A stretch of DNA of 64,000 nucleotides. It comes from Flammeovirgaceae bacterium. GTDB lineage: Bacteria > Bacteroidota > Bacteroidia > Cytophagales > Cyclobacteriaceae. Shown here in pieces: positions 26,168 to 34,621 of the stretch. The translations under genes and the position numbers were made by a program. The notes under the pieces are model-generated. The model had not been told where the DNA came from and did not search any database. It saw only the letters and a list, made by a program, of their open reading frames with translations. The DNA is taken from contig JAIYCV010000046.1 of the NCBI GenBank assembly GCA_027487845.1, positions 1 through 64,000 of the forward strand. Reading direction: 5' to 3'. Position 1 is the stretch's first letter. The number at the start of each line of letters is the position of its first letter.

Positions 26168-27514
26168 ATGGCCATATTATCAAAAGAAGAAGCAAAAAAG
26201 ATACTGGAAAAAGTAGTGGGCTTTTCTAAAGCAGATGGAATTGAAGCGAATCTCAACGGCAATGACGGGGGCAACATTCGCTATGCGCGAAACAGTGTGT
26301 CAACGTCTGGTGAGGACAGTAACGTGAGTTTAAATGTGCAATCCTATGTGGGCAAAAAAGTGGGGTCAGCCTCCATCAACGAGTTTGATGATGCTTCGTT
26401 GGAAAAAGTGGTGAGACGTGCCGAAGAGTTGTCGCGGTTGGCGCCTGAGAATTCGGAGTTCATGGAACCTCTTCCTCAGCAGACCTATGGAGTTGAATCA
26501 AAAACATTTATTGAATCGACTGCCAATATCACTCCCGACTATCGTGCTCAAGCGGCTGCAGATAGTATTTTGCCAGCTTCCAAAAAAGATATTACGGCAG
26601 CTGGTTTCCTTGAGGATAGCCGCGGCTTTAGCTCGCTGATGAATAGCAAGGGAGCTTTTGCCTATAACAAAACTACCGGTGTCGATTTTACAGTTACTAT
26701 GCGCTCAAATGATGGAACGGGCTCGGGCTGGGTAGCAAGAAATTTTAATGATGTAAGTAAACTAAATACGGCTGAAGCCTCTGCCATTGCCATGGAAAAG
26801 GCGTTGCAATCGCGTAATGCAAAAGCGATTGAACCTGGCAAATATACGGTGATACTAGAGCCAAACGCGGCCGCGGATTTATTGGGGTTGATGCTTTTCG
26901 CGATGAATGCACGCCAGGCCGATGAAGGCAGAAGTTTCCTTTCTAAAAAAGGGGGCGGCACGAAGTTAGGTGAAAAGATTGTAGACGAGCGTGTGAACAT
27001 TTATACCGACCCCTGGAATGAAGAAGTGCCTACTGGCAACTGGGCGGGCAATGGGTTGCCCAGAAAGAAAATGGATTTGATTAAAAATGGCTCGGTGGCC
27101 AATATGATTTACGATCGTTATTGGGCGTCCTTAAAAAATGCTGAGCCTACCCCTTTTCCTGGTAACAGAATTATGGAGGGTGGCACAGCGTCTATCGAAG
27201 ATATGATCAAAGACACCAAGAAGGGTGTGCTGGTAACACGCTTCTGGTATATACGTGCGGTTGATCCACAAACACTATTGTACACGGGGTTAACCCGCGA
27301 TGGCACCTTTTACATTGAAAACGGAAAAATTAAGCACCCTATCAAGAATTTCCGATTCAATGAAAGTCCGGTTATTATGCTGAACAACTTGGAGACATTG
27401 GGCAAGCAGCTGCGTGTAGCCAGTGGGGGTGGCCCTGGTGGAGGTGGAAGTTCATTGATACCAGCAATGAAGATCAGAGATTTTACGTTCTCGAGTTTAT
27501 CGGATGCGGTGTAG
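26168..27514 (+). CDS. TldE/PmbA-like protease subunit (copy 1)
   Basis: The 448-residue protein is the TldE/PmbA-type partner: it shares the TldD fold but has no HExxxH motif, so it is not itself the metal-binding subunit. Conserved segments are NIRYARNSVSTSG near the N-terminus, IEPGKYTVILEPNAAADLL, GRSFLSKKGGGTKLGEKI and the C-terminal MKIRDFTFSSLSDAV. It carries no signal peptide, in contrast to the adjacent TldD genes. If the complex is exported, it would have to be carried along with TldD. A glycine-rich insertion near residues 420-430 is specific to this copy. Confidence 0.9.
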   Translation: MAILSKEEAKKILEKVVGFSKADGIEANLNGNDGGNIRYARNSVSTSGEDSNVSLNVQSYVGKKVGSASINEFDDASLEKVVRRAEELSRLAPENSEFMEPLPQQTYGVESKTFIESTANITPDYRAQAAADSILPASKKDITAAGFLEDSRGFSSLMNSKGAFAYNKTTGVDFTVTMRSNDGTGSGWVARNFNDVSKLNTAEASAIAMEKALQSRNAKAIEPGKYTVILEPNAAADLLGLMLFAMNARQADEGRSFLSKKGGGTKLGEKIVDERVNIYTDPWNEEVPTGNWAGNGLPRKKMDLIKNGSVANMIYDRYWASLKNAEPTPFPGNRIMEGGTASIEDMIKDTKKGVLVTRFWYIRAVDPQTLLYTGLTRDGTFYIENGKIKHPIKNFRFNESPVIMLNNLETLGKQLRVASGGGPGGGGSSLIPAMKIRDFTFSSLSDAV

Positions 27515-27606
27515 AAAATAGATTTGAGACATTAGTCTTGAGATTTGAGAAAATTCCCAACTGAAAGGCTGAGGATTTTTTTGTTTGAATTGTTTGATTA
27601 CTTTAG

Positions 27607-27861
27607 ATGAAAAGTACGACTATGAACACTATCCTTTTATTCGGAATGCCCGGCTCGACAGAGATAACTATTTTAGCTTTGTTTTTCGGAATTGCAATAT
27701 TAACTTTGCTTATCCCCATATTGGCCATTGTTGACATTGTAAGAAGTCAATTTAAGGCCGAGAATGATAAGCTAATTTGGATTATAGTTGTTGTTTTCTT
27801 GCCGTTGGTAGGCTCCCTTCTTTACTTCTCCATGGGGCGAGCCCAAAGATTAGTTCAGTGA
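27607..27861 (+). CDS. small PLDc_N-type membrane protein
   Basis: The 84-residue protein has two transmembrane helices (ITILALFFGIAILTLLIPILAIVDIV and KLIWIIVVVFLPLVGSLLYFSMG). The DKLIWIIVVVFLPLVGSLLYF segment matches the N-terminal membrane domain of phospholipase D/nuclease-type proteins (PLDc_N), which occurs alone in many Bacteroidota. The start could be the ATG at 27607 or the internal ATG at 27622. It probably has no catalytic role. Function is unknown. Confidence 0.75.
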   Translation: MKSTTMNTILLFGMPGSTEITILALFFGIAILTLLIPILAIVDIVRSQFKAENDKLIWIIVVVFLPLVGSLLYFSMGRAQRLVQ

Positions 27862-28042
27862 TTTTTTCTTTCTGAAATGATAAATAAAGCCTTTATCGTA
27901 ACACGAGGGATTTTTATTTGCAGTGGTTCACGTTTGGTTTAGGATGTTTCTTCGCTGGCCATTACTGATGCTTGTTTCGTTAATGCGGATATATTTCTGA
28001 TATTAATGTGCATTTTGCTCTCATCACTTGTTCCGCAATTTT

Positions 28043-30448
28043 ATGAATCCAAAACAGATCTTTTTATTATTCCTTTTAGTTGCTGGTTGTTCCGCCCCGG
28101 AAACAAAGAACAGCCCTAGTTTTTACAAGAAAATCTCGGCACTTGAGTCGATAAAGGGTAAATCCCAATACGTAGCCTCGCCTTTCGTAGCGGCTGGCGA
28201 TCGCGTGTATTTGGTGGGTCATCAAGATGGCAGTTTCCCAGATATTGGCTGGCATATTACTGGTGAGATGGGCGGAATCTGGGATCATCCAATTAAACTT
28301 ATGGACGGATTTACCGCGGCCATAAAAGCCAAGGAGGGTAGGGAAGTGTACTGTCTCAATAATGCAGATCAGTTTACCAATTTCCCAATTGGGAATAGCC
28401 ACCATTTTACCTGGAAGGAAGAGAATATTGAGATTGATAGAGTACAATTTATACCTGATGGAGTTGAAGGTGCTATTGTTGAATTTACAATTCATAACCA
28501 AAGCCAAAAAAACAAGGAGTTGATTTTTTCTTTTACTGGAATGATCGATCTGAGACCTACGTGGCTGGGGGAGCGCACCAACATGGTGGATGCCGAAGAT
28601 CAGGTAACTTTTGATAACAATTTATCGGCAGTGGTCGCAAAAGACAAAGACAACCCTTGGCATGTTGTGTTTGGGTCATCTGGGCGAGCAACTGTTGGGC
28701 AAGCGGAAGATTTATGCCCAAAGCAGCTCAGGAAAGGTTTAGGCAAAGATGCTACGCTTTCTTATTCCGTTATCGTTAATGCCAACGATGAAGTAATCAT
28801 TCCATTTTATATTGCAGGGTCTTATCAATCGGAAGATGCACTTCGAGCCAACTACGATGTTTTGAAAACGCAAGGGCAAGCATTGCTTGAAAAAAAGATG
28901 GACCGCTTTAAAAAAATAGATGAAGCTTCTCATCTCACAATTCCCGACAAGGAAGTGCAGCGAATGTACGAATGGCTTAAGTATAATACGGACTGGCTTA
29001 CACGCAATGTGCTAGAACAAGGCCGCGGACTTAGCGCTGGCCTTCCGGATTATCCTTGGTGGTTTGGTGCCGATGCCACTTATGCACTTCAAGGTGCGTT
29101 AGTTACAGGTGACCATCAGCTAGCCAAAAGCACTATTCTTCTTCTCCATCAACTATCAAAAAAAACAAATAGTAATGGTCGGATTGTCCATGAGGTGTCT
29201 ACCAATGGGTCAGTTTATAATGCAGGCAATGTGAACGAAACAGCGCAATTCATAACGTTGGTGAACACCTATTATGCCTGGACGGGCGACAAAGAGCTGG
29301 TATCACAACTTTTTCCGGATTTAAAAAAGGGAATACAATGGCTACTTGGAGAAAAAGATCCTGACGGCAATCGCTACCCTAATGGCAGTGGTATGATGGA
29401 GATACCAGGCCTTGAATCAGAGTTGGAAATGATTGATGTAGCAGTTTACACACAACAAGCAGTTGCCAGTGCAGCGTCTCTTGCCACCGCGCTGGGAGAT
29501 ATTGCGACTGCTTCTGAGTATCAAAAAATAGCAGATGAATTGAAAGTCAAAATAGATACGGAATGGTGGCAGCCAAAAGAAAGTTCTTTTGGCGATTTCA
29601 GAGGAACGGTAGCGGAGGCGATGCCAGTTCTAAATGCTGCGTTGGTTAGAAGTGATACGCTTGGTAAAACTTGGGCTGTAAAAGAGCTAGAAACTACAAA
29701 GAAGAACATGGCCAGTTATTCGGTAGGCAAGCGCATTCCTCATGTAATTTATCACAATTGGGTGGTCAACACTCCTATGGAAACAGGCATTGCAGATTCT
29801 GTTAAGGCACGTGCTGCGTTGACAAAGGCAAAAGCCTATGAGAATGCGTTCGGTGCTTTTGTTACAGGTATCGACCGAACCGAGGAAGCCGATAGTGTAG
29901 TGCTGAAATCGAGAAGGAAAGTTTTCTCCTACACTGGAGCAGTGATGACGCTGCCAACAAGCGTGCTGGCCGTTGGCGCTGCACGTTATGCAGGTGCAGA
30001 TGAGGCACTGCATTATGTAAAGAAACTCCAACAATCTTTTAGCTATGCGTTGCCAGGATCTATGTATGAAGTTTCCCCCGACTTTGGAATGATGACACAA
30101 GCCTGGAATATTTATGGCGTGGCCGTGCCGTTGATTAACTATATTTTCGGTATTCAACCAAAGGCCTTTGACAAAAGTATCTACCTTTCTCCGCAGCTCC
30201 CTGTTTCTTGGAAGGATGCTTCCATTGAAAATGTAAAGATGGGAGCCAATTCATTGAGTCTGACAATCAACCTAAAGAATGACTATAAAGAATATCGTAT
30301 TAGCCAAACGATCGCTGATTGGAATATTTTTATTGACGTCAAAAAGACGAAAAAAATACTTGTGAATGACAAAGAAGTTGCAGTTAAATCGATTTCAAAC
30401 AATTGGCTTAAAATCAGTGGTAAGGAGTTGGTTGTAAAGATTTATTGA
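28043..30448 (+). CDS. lipoprotein glycoside hydrolase, six-hairpin fold, glycogen-debranching-enzyme-like
   Basis: This is an about 801-residue exported lipoprotein (IFLLFLLVAGCSAPE). The start at 28043 is ATG and replaces an upstream TTG at 28028. A beta-sandwich N-terminal half is followed by an (alpha/alpha)6-type domain beginning around the segment YEWLKYNTDWLTR. The segment LPDYPWWFGADATYAL, with its acidic and aromatic residues, and YNAGNVNETAQF resemble amylo-alpha-1,6-glucosidase or GH15/GH63-type enzymes. A small C-terminal beta domain closes the protein. The substrate is probably an alpha-linked glucan or other oligosaccharide, outside the cytoplasm. It splits the TldD/TldE genes into two groups. 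Confidence 0.75.
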   Translation: MNPKQIFLLFLLVAGCSAPETKNSPSFYKKISALESIKGKSQYVASPFVAAGDRVYLVGHQDGSFPDIGWHITGEMGGIWDHPIKLMDGFTAAIKAKEGREVYCLNNADQFTNFPIGNSHHFTWKEENIEIDRVQFIPDGVEGAIVEFTIHNQSQKNKELIFSFTGMIDLRPTWLGERTNMVDAEDQVTFDNNLSAVVAKDKDNPWHVVFGSSGRATVGQAEDLCPKQLRKGLGKDATLSYSVIVNANDEVIIPFYIAGSYQSEDALRANYDVLKTQGQALLEKKMDRFKKIDEASHLTIPDKEVQRMYEWLKYNTDWLTRNVLEQGRGLSAGLPDYPWWFGADATYALQGALVTGDHQLAKSTILLLHQLSKKTNSNGRIVHEVSTNGSVYNAGNVNETAQFITLVNTYYAWTGDKELVSQLFPDLKKGIQWLLGEKDPDGNRYPNGSGMMEIPGLESELEMIDVAVYTQQAVASAASLATALGDIATASEYQKIADELKVKIDTEWWQPKESSFGDFRGTVAEAMPVLNAALVRSDTLGKTWAVKELETTKKNMASYSVGKRIPHVIYHNWVVNTPMETGIADSVKARAALTKAKAYENAFGAFVTGIDRTEEADSVVLKSRRKVFSYTGAVMTLPTSVLAVGAARYAGADEALHYVKKLQQSFSYALPGSMYEVSPDFGMMTQAWNIYGVAVPLINYIFGIQPKAFDKSIYLSPQLPVSWKDASIENVKMGANSLSLTINLKNDYKEYRISQTIADWNIFIDVKKTKKILVNDKEVAVKSISNNWLKISGKELVVKIY

Positions 30449-30460
30449 AAATAGAGTGAC

Positions 30461-30491
30461 GTTACCGATCAAATAAAGTTGGTAACTTTTT
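30461..30491 (+). terminator. putative terminator after the glycosidase
   Basis: GTTACC (30461-30466) and GGTAAC (30481-30486) form a 6-bp stem with a 14-nt loop, followed by TTTTTA. It lies 13 bp after the glycosidase stop codon. Confidence 0.5.
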
Positions 30492-30618
30492 ATGAGTTGT
30501 TTCCGTCTTAAGGCGAACTATTTACTAAGTTAAATTGTCGGTATAACAATCATTGGGGAATTAAGAAAGAGTCTACATTTACCAGTACAATTAGAGTTTA
30601 AAAAACAATTACTAACAC

Positions 30619-30708
30619 GTGAAATCGTCATTAAGATTCTCTACACCCAGCGGCATGATAATCTCAGCGATTCCCCCGCTAAGGCTGGACAGGCAATGTG
30701 ACACCTAA
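30619..30708 (+). CDS. possible 29-codon upstream ORF before TldD copy 3
   Basis: A GTG at 30619 opens a 29-residue frame ending at TAA 30706-30708 (VKSSLRFSTPSG, then LRLDRQCDT at the end). Its leader, TAAAAAACAATTACTAACAC, is nearly the same as that of the following TldD gene, TAAAAAACAAATTACTAACA, so the initiation region appears duplicated. It could be a leader peptide, a substrate-like peptide or a duplication by-product. Translation is unproven. Confidence 0.3.
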   Translation: MKSSLRFSTPSGMIISAIPPLRLDRQCDT

Positions 30709-30726
30709 AAAACAAATTACTAACAA

Positions 30727-32361
30727 ATGAAACGCAGAGATTTTATTTACTTATCGGGCCTGGGAGCAGCAGCGAGTATGTTGCCCGGAATTCCGTTGAT
30801 GGGAAACCCGATAGATCCGAGCCGCGCGCTGGAGACAGTGGATGTGGCGTTGAAAAAGCAATTGGCCGATGTGGCACTCAATGCCGCCCGAAGCAAAGGC
30901 GCTACTTACACCGATGTCCGCATCGGTAGATACCTCAATCAGTTTGTGGTAACCCGCGAAGACAAAGTGCAGAACATTGTCAACACGGAATCGTATGGCA
31001 TGGGTATCCGCGTAATTGCCAACGGCAGTTGGGGTTTTGCAGCCATCGACAAAATGGACAAAGACAACATCGCAAAAGCGGCAGAACAAGCGGTAGCAAT
31101 TGCCAAAGAAAATGCCCGCCTGCTCACAGAGCCAGTTCGTCTTGCTCCACAAAAGGGATATGGTGAAGTAAGTTGGAAAGCCCCTATCGAGAAAAATTCG
31201 TTTCAAGTGCCGATCAAAGAAAAAGTCGATTTGCTCTTGAGTGTGAACGATGCTGCCATGAAAGCCGGTGCTGACTACATCAATTCCATATTGTTTATGG
31301 TGAATGAGCAGAAGTATTTTGCTTCTACCGATGGTTCATATATTGATCAGGATGTTCATCGTATATGGCCAGCTTTTTTTGCTACCAAAATTGATAAGAC
31401 TACAGGAAAATTTGAAACCAGAAATTCATTGAGCGCGCCAATGGGCATGGGTTATGAGTACTTGTATGCTCGTCCACAAGATAAGATTGCTGGTGTAACA
31501 ACGCTATACAAAGGTCGCTATGATATGTTGGAAGATGCAAAAGCGGCTGGAGCACAAGCAGGTGAAAAACTGAAAGCCAAATCAGTAGAACCGGGCAAGT
31601 ATGATCTGATTTTAGATCCTTCTCATTTATGGCTTACCATTCATGAATCTACCGGTCACCCAACGGAATTGGATCGCGTGCTTGGCTACGAGGCCAACTT
31701 TGCGGGCACCAGTTTCTTAACACTCGATAAATGGGCATCGAAGAATTTCCAATATGGGAGTAAACTAGTAAATATTGTAGCAGACAAAACTCAAGTAGGA
31801 TCTCTTGGAGCTGTAGGTTATGACGATGAGGGTGTCGGCTGCGGGCAATGGGATATCGTGAAAGAAGGAATTTTGGTAAACTACCAAACCATTCGCGATC
31901 AAGCACACATGCTGGGTCTCACTGCATCACAAGGTTGCTGTTATGCCGATAATTGGAGTAGCGTACAATTTCAACGTATGCCAAACATATCGTTGCAACC
32001 GGGCAAGGAAAAGAGAAGTATTGACGACATTATTAAAGGGGTGGAGAAAGGAATTTATATTATTGGTGATGGCTCTTTCTCCATCGATCAACAGCGATAC
32101 AATTTCCAATTTGGTGGTCAGTTGTACTACGAAATCAAGAATGGCAAAATCGTTGGCATGTTACGCGATGTTGCTTACCAAGCAAACACAAAAGAGTTTT
32201 GGAATTCATGCACTGCCATAGCCGACCAAAGTGACTATCGCTTGGGCGGATCATTCTTTGATGGAAAGGGGCAGCCTTCACAAAGCAGTGCAGTTTCGCA
32301 CGGATCTTCTACTGCGCGCTTTAATGGCGTGAATGTAATTAACACAGGAAGAACTATTTAA
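30727..32361 (+). CDS. TldD-like metallopeptidase with Tat-type signal (copy 3)
   Basis: The 544-residue third copy has the signal MKRRDFIYLSGLGAAASMLPG and HESTGH starting at H306 (LWLTIHESTGHPTELDR). Copy 1 and copy 2 have Ser-Val in place of Ser-Thr at the variable positions. The GYEANFAGTSFLTLDKWASK region and the C-terminal FNGVNVINTGRTI are shared with the others. It pairs with the downstream TldE copy 2, which starts 76 bp later. This second TldD/TldE pair is separated from the first group by the glycosidase gene. Confidence 0.92.
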   Translation: MKRRDFIYLSGLGAAASMLPGIPLMGNPIDPSRALETVDVALKKQLADVALNAARSKGATYTDVRIGRYLNQFVVTREDKVQNIVNTESYGMGIRVIANGSWGFAAIDKMDKDNIAKAAEQAVAIAKENARLLTEPVRLAPQKGYGEVSWKAPIEKNSFQVPIKEKVDLLLSVNDAAMKAGADYINSILFMVNEQKYFASTDGSYIDQDVHRIWPAFFATKIDKTTGKFETRNSLSAPMGMGYEYLYARPQDKIAGVTTLYKGRYDMLEDAKAAGAQAGEKLKAKSVEPGKYDLILDPSHLWLTIHESTGHPTELDRVLGYEANFAGTSFLTLDKWASKNFQYGSKLVNIVADKTQVGSLGAVGYDDEGVGCGQWDIVKEGILVNYQTIRDQAHMLGLTASQGCCYADNWSSVQFQRMPNISLQPGKEKRSIDDIIKGVEKGIYIIGDGSFSIDQQRYNFQFGGQLYYEIKNGKIVGMLRDVAYQANTKEFWNSCTAIADQSDYRLGGSFFDGKGQPSQSSAVSHGSSTARFNGVNVINTGRTI

Positions 32362-32375
32362 TCGTTGTTCGATGC

Positions 32376-32413
32376 TGGTTGTTCGTTATTCGAGCGACCA
32401 GTGCGAACGACCA
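32376..32413. repeat. imperfect inverted repeat in TldD-TldE spacer
   Basis: TGGTTGTTCG (32376-32385) and CGAACGACCA (32404-32413) form a 10-bp stem with one G-T pair. The remaining spacer to 32437 repeats the word AATAAC several times. Confidence 0.5.
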
Positions 32414-32437
32414 ATAACCAATAACTAATAACGAATT

Positions 32438-33772
32438 ATGCCAATACTAACAAAAGACGAAGCCTTCGCTTTACTAAAAAAAGTGCTGAGCTATTCCAAA
32501 GCAGACGAATGTGAAGTAAACCTCAATGGAACCGATAGTGGAAATATTCGCTACGCGCGAAATTCCGTTTCTACTAGTGGCAAGATCAGTCAAGCACAAC
32601 TGGTGGTATCTTCTTCTTATGGAAAGAAATCGGGCGTTGCAACGATCAACGAATTTGACGATGCCTCATTGGAAAAAGTAGTGCGCAGATCGGAGGAGCT
32701 TGCCATGCTTGCTCCAGAAAATCCAGAATATGTATCTTTTCTTGGACCGCAGAAATATGCAGAGCCAATCACGTTCGTTCCCGCTACAGCGGCCATCACC
32801 CCCAAGTTAAGGTCCGACTTAGTGGCTGCTAGTCTGCAAGTGGCAAAAGAAGCCAAGGCTGTGGCGGCAGGGTTCTTGGAAGACAATAACGGCTATTCTG
32901 CCATGATGAATTCCAAAGGACTGTTTGCCTACAACACGTCTACGAATACAAATTTTTCGATTACGGTAAGAACAGAAGATGGTCGAGGGTCTGGTTATGC
33001 AACCCGGGGCTACAATGACGTAACAAAACTTGATACCAAGAGGGCCACACAAATCGCTACTGAGAAGGCCGTAAAATCTGCGGAAGCGAAAGCCATAGAG
33101 CCAGGGAAATATACAGTGATTTTAGAACCAGCTGCAGTTGCCGTTTTATTGGAACGCCTATTTTTTGGATTAGATGCACGCCAGGCCGATGAAGGTCGCA
33201 GCTTTTTAAGCAAAGCAGGAGGTGGAACCAAGTTGGGCGACAAGCTAGTGGACGAACGCGTAAACATTTATTCCGATCCATTGAATCCTGAACTTCCAAC
33301 CAGTACATGGAATGGCGATGGCCGCCCGCTAGAAAAAGTATCATGGATAGAAAAAGGTGTAGTTAAGAATTTAACCTATTCGCGATATTGGGCTGAGAAG
33401 AAAGGGGTAAAAGCAATACCAGGGCCAGATGGTGCGATTATGGAAGGTGGAACAAAATCATTAGAGGAATTAATTGCCGGAACAAAGAAAGGAGTACTTG
33501 TGACCCGCCTTTGGTATATACGCGATGTTGATCCTCAAACGCTATTGCTTACCGGGTTAACGCGCGATGGTACTTTCTATATTGAAAATGGCAAGATTCA
33601 ATACCCAATTAAAAATTTCCGTTTTAACGAAAGCCCGGTAATCATGTTAAACAACTTGGAAGAGTTGGGCAAAGTTGAAAGAACGGTGAGTGTAGAATCA
33701 AATGCTAATTACTTATTGCCTCCGCTGAAGATCAGAGACTTTACGTTCTCAAGCTTATCGGATGCGGTGTAA
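32438..33772 (+). CDS. TldE/PmbA-like protease subunit (copy 2)
   Basis: The 444-residue protein is a paralogue of the TldE gene at 26168. Shared features are NIRYARNSVSTSG, IEPGKYTVILEPAAVAVLL, GRSFLSKAGGGTKLGDKLVDERVNIYSDP and the C-terminus PLKIRDFTFSSLSDAV. There is no HExxxH motif and no signal peptide. It is the last gene before a strong terminator. Its partner is probably TldD copy 3, though cross-pairing with the other two TldD proteins is possible. Confidence 0.9.
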   Translation: MPILTKDEAFALLKKVLSYSKADECEVNLNGTDSGNIRYARNSVSTSGKISQAQLVVSSSYGKKSGVATINEFDDASLEKVVRRSEELAMLAPENPEYVSFLGPQKYAEPITFVPATAAITPKLRSDLVAASLQVAKEAKAVAAGFLEDNNGYSAMMNSKGLFAYNTSTNTNFSITVRTEDGRGSGYATRGYNDVTKLDTKRATQIATEKAVKSAEAKAIEPGKYTVILEPAAVAVLLERLFFGLDARQADEGRSFLSKAGGGTKLGDKLVDERVNIYSDPLNPELPTSTWNGDGRPLEKVSWIEKGVVKNLTYSRYWAEKKGVKAIPGPDGAIMEGGTKSLEELIAGTKKGVLVTRLWYIRDVDPQTLLLTGLTRDGTFYIENGKIQYPIKNFRFNESPVIMLNNLEELGKVERTVSVESNANYLLPPLKIRDFTFSSLSDAV

Positions 33773-33794
33773 CAGATAAGTTGAAGTTTTTATC

Positions 33795-33827
33795 AAAAGT
33801 CTCCGAATTCGTTTTCGGAGATTTTTT
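33795..33827 (+). terminator. strong rho-independent terminator closing the TldD/TldE cluster
   Basis: TCTCCGAA (33800-33807) and TTCGGAGA (33814-33821) form a perfect 8-bp stem with a 6-nt loop, extended by A-T pairs into the TTTTTT at 33822-33827. It lies 22 bp after the TldE stop codon. Confidence 0.9.
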
Positions 33828-33878
33828 GTTTTTGGCTCGCCCTGAAATGTTTCCGCTCATAACATTATCCATGATTAG

Positions 33879-34553
33879 TTGAGGCGAAAAGCCGACTTTT
33901 GTAGATTGAAAAATCAAAGAGAATTTGTGATTTCGTCAGACAACCGCTTTTTCTTTACCCGCTTGCAATATGAGTCGGGAGATTGGGATGTTGATCAGCG
34001 CATGCCGGTCAATGTCTTGAATTCATTGATCGAATACACTACGCTGAAAATAGATACCAATGAAAATATCGTGTCGTTGAGCAGCGATGAAATTTTTCGT
34101 TGCCCCTTCTGCTATCTTAGTGGCCACAAGTTGCTCGAGTTTACCGCAAAAGAAAAAGAGAATTTTGAGAAGTATGTTAAGAATGGGGGCTTCGTATTTG
34201 TTGACGATTGCAATCACGATATTGATGGATTATTTGCCAAGTCATTTGAGTCGCAGATGGATCGAATCTTTGGGGCACAGTCGTTGAAAAAAATCCCTAA
34301 TAATCATCCAATCTATGCATCCTTTTTTCAATTTGAAGGGCCACCTACGACTTCTCAGGAACTGAACGGTTGGGGAGACGATATTGTTCATGACTATTTA
34401 AAAGCCATCGAAGTTAACAAGCGGATAGGAGTGCTTTACAGCAACAAAGATTATGGCTGCGAATGGGATTACGATTTTAGAAACAAACGATTTTATAGAA
34501 TTGACAATACGAGATTTAGTGTGAATATTGTGATGTATGCTTTAACGAGTTAA
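33879..34553 (+). CDS. DUF4159 domain protein
   Basis: The 224-residue protein resembles DUF4159, a Rossmann-like domain often encoded next to MoxR, DUF58 and BatA-type genes. FFFTRLQYESGDWDVDQ marks the domain start, GGFVFVDDCNHDIDG the core strand and acidic turn, and RIGVLYSNKDYGCEWDYD the later strand. The start is a TTG at 33879 preceded by little; another TTG at 33906 is possible. Unlike many family members, no signal peptide is seen, so the N-terminus may be incomplete or misassigned. A terminator-like hairpin separates it from moxR. Confidence 0.8.
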   Translation: MRRKADFCRLKNQREFVISSDNRFFFTRLQYESGDWDVDQRMPVNVLNSLIEYTTLKIDTNENIVSLSSDEIFRCPFCYLSGHKLLEFTAKEKENFEKYVKNGGFVFVDDCNHDIDGLFAKSFESQMDRIFGAQSLKKIPNNHPIYASFFQFEGPPTTSQELNGWGDDIVHDYLKAIEVNKRIGVLYSNKDYGCEWDYDFRNKRFYRIDNTRFSVNIVMYALTS

Positions 34554-34565
34554 GTAGTCCGAAAG

Positions 34566-34605
34566 TCGGGAAGACGGCAAGCTCCTTTCTTACTTCCCGA
34601 TTTTT
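34566..34605 (+). terminator. terminator-like hairpin just before moxR
   Basis: TCGGGAAG (34566-34573) and CTTCCCGA (34593-34600) form a perfect 8-bp stem with a 19-nt loop, followed by TTTTT. An outer GAAAG/CTTTC pair can enclose it. It ends 16 bp before the moxR start codon, so it may end the DUF4159 message or attenuate moxR. Confidence 0.65.
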
Positions 34606-34621
34606 CTGACTTTCTAACTAC

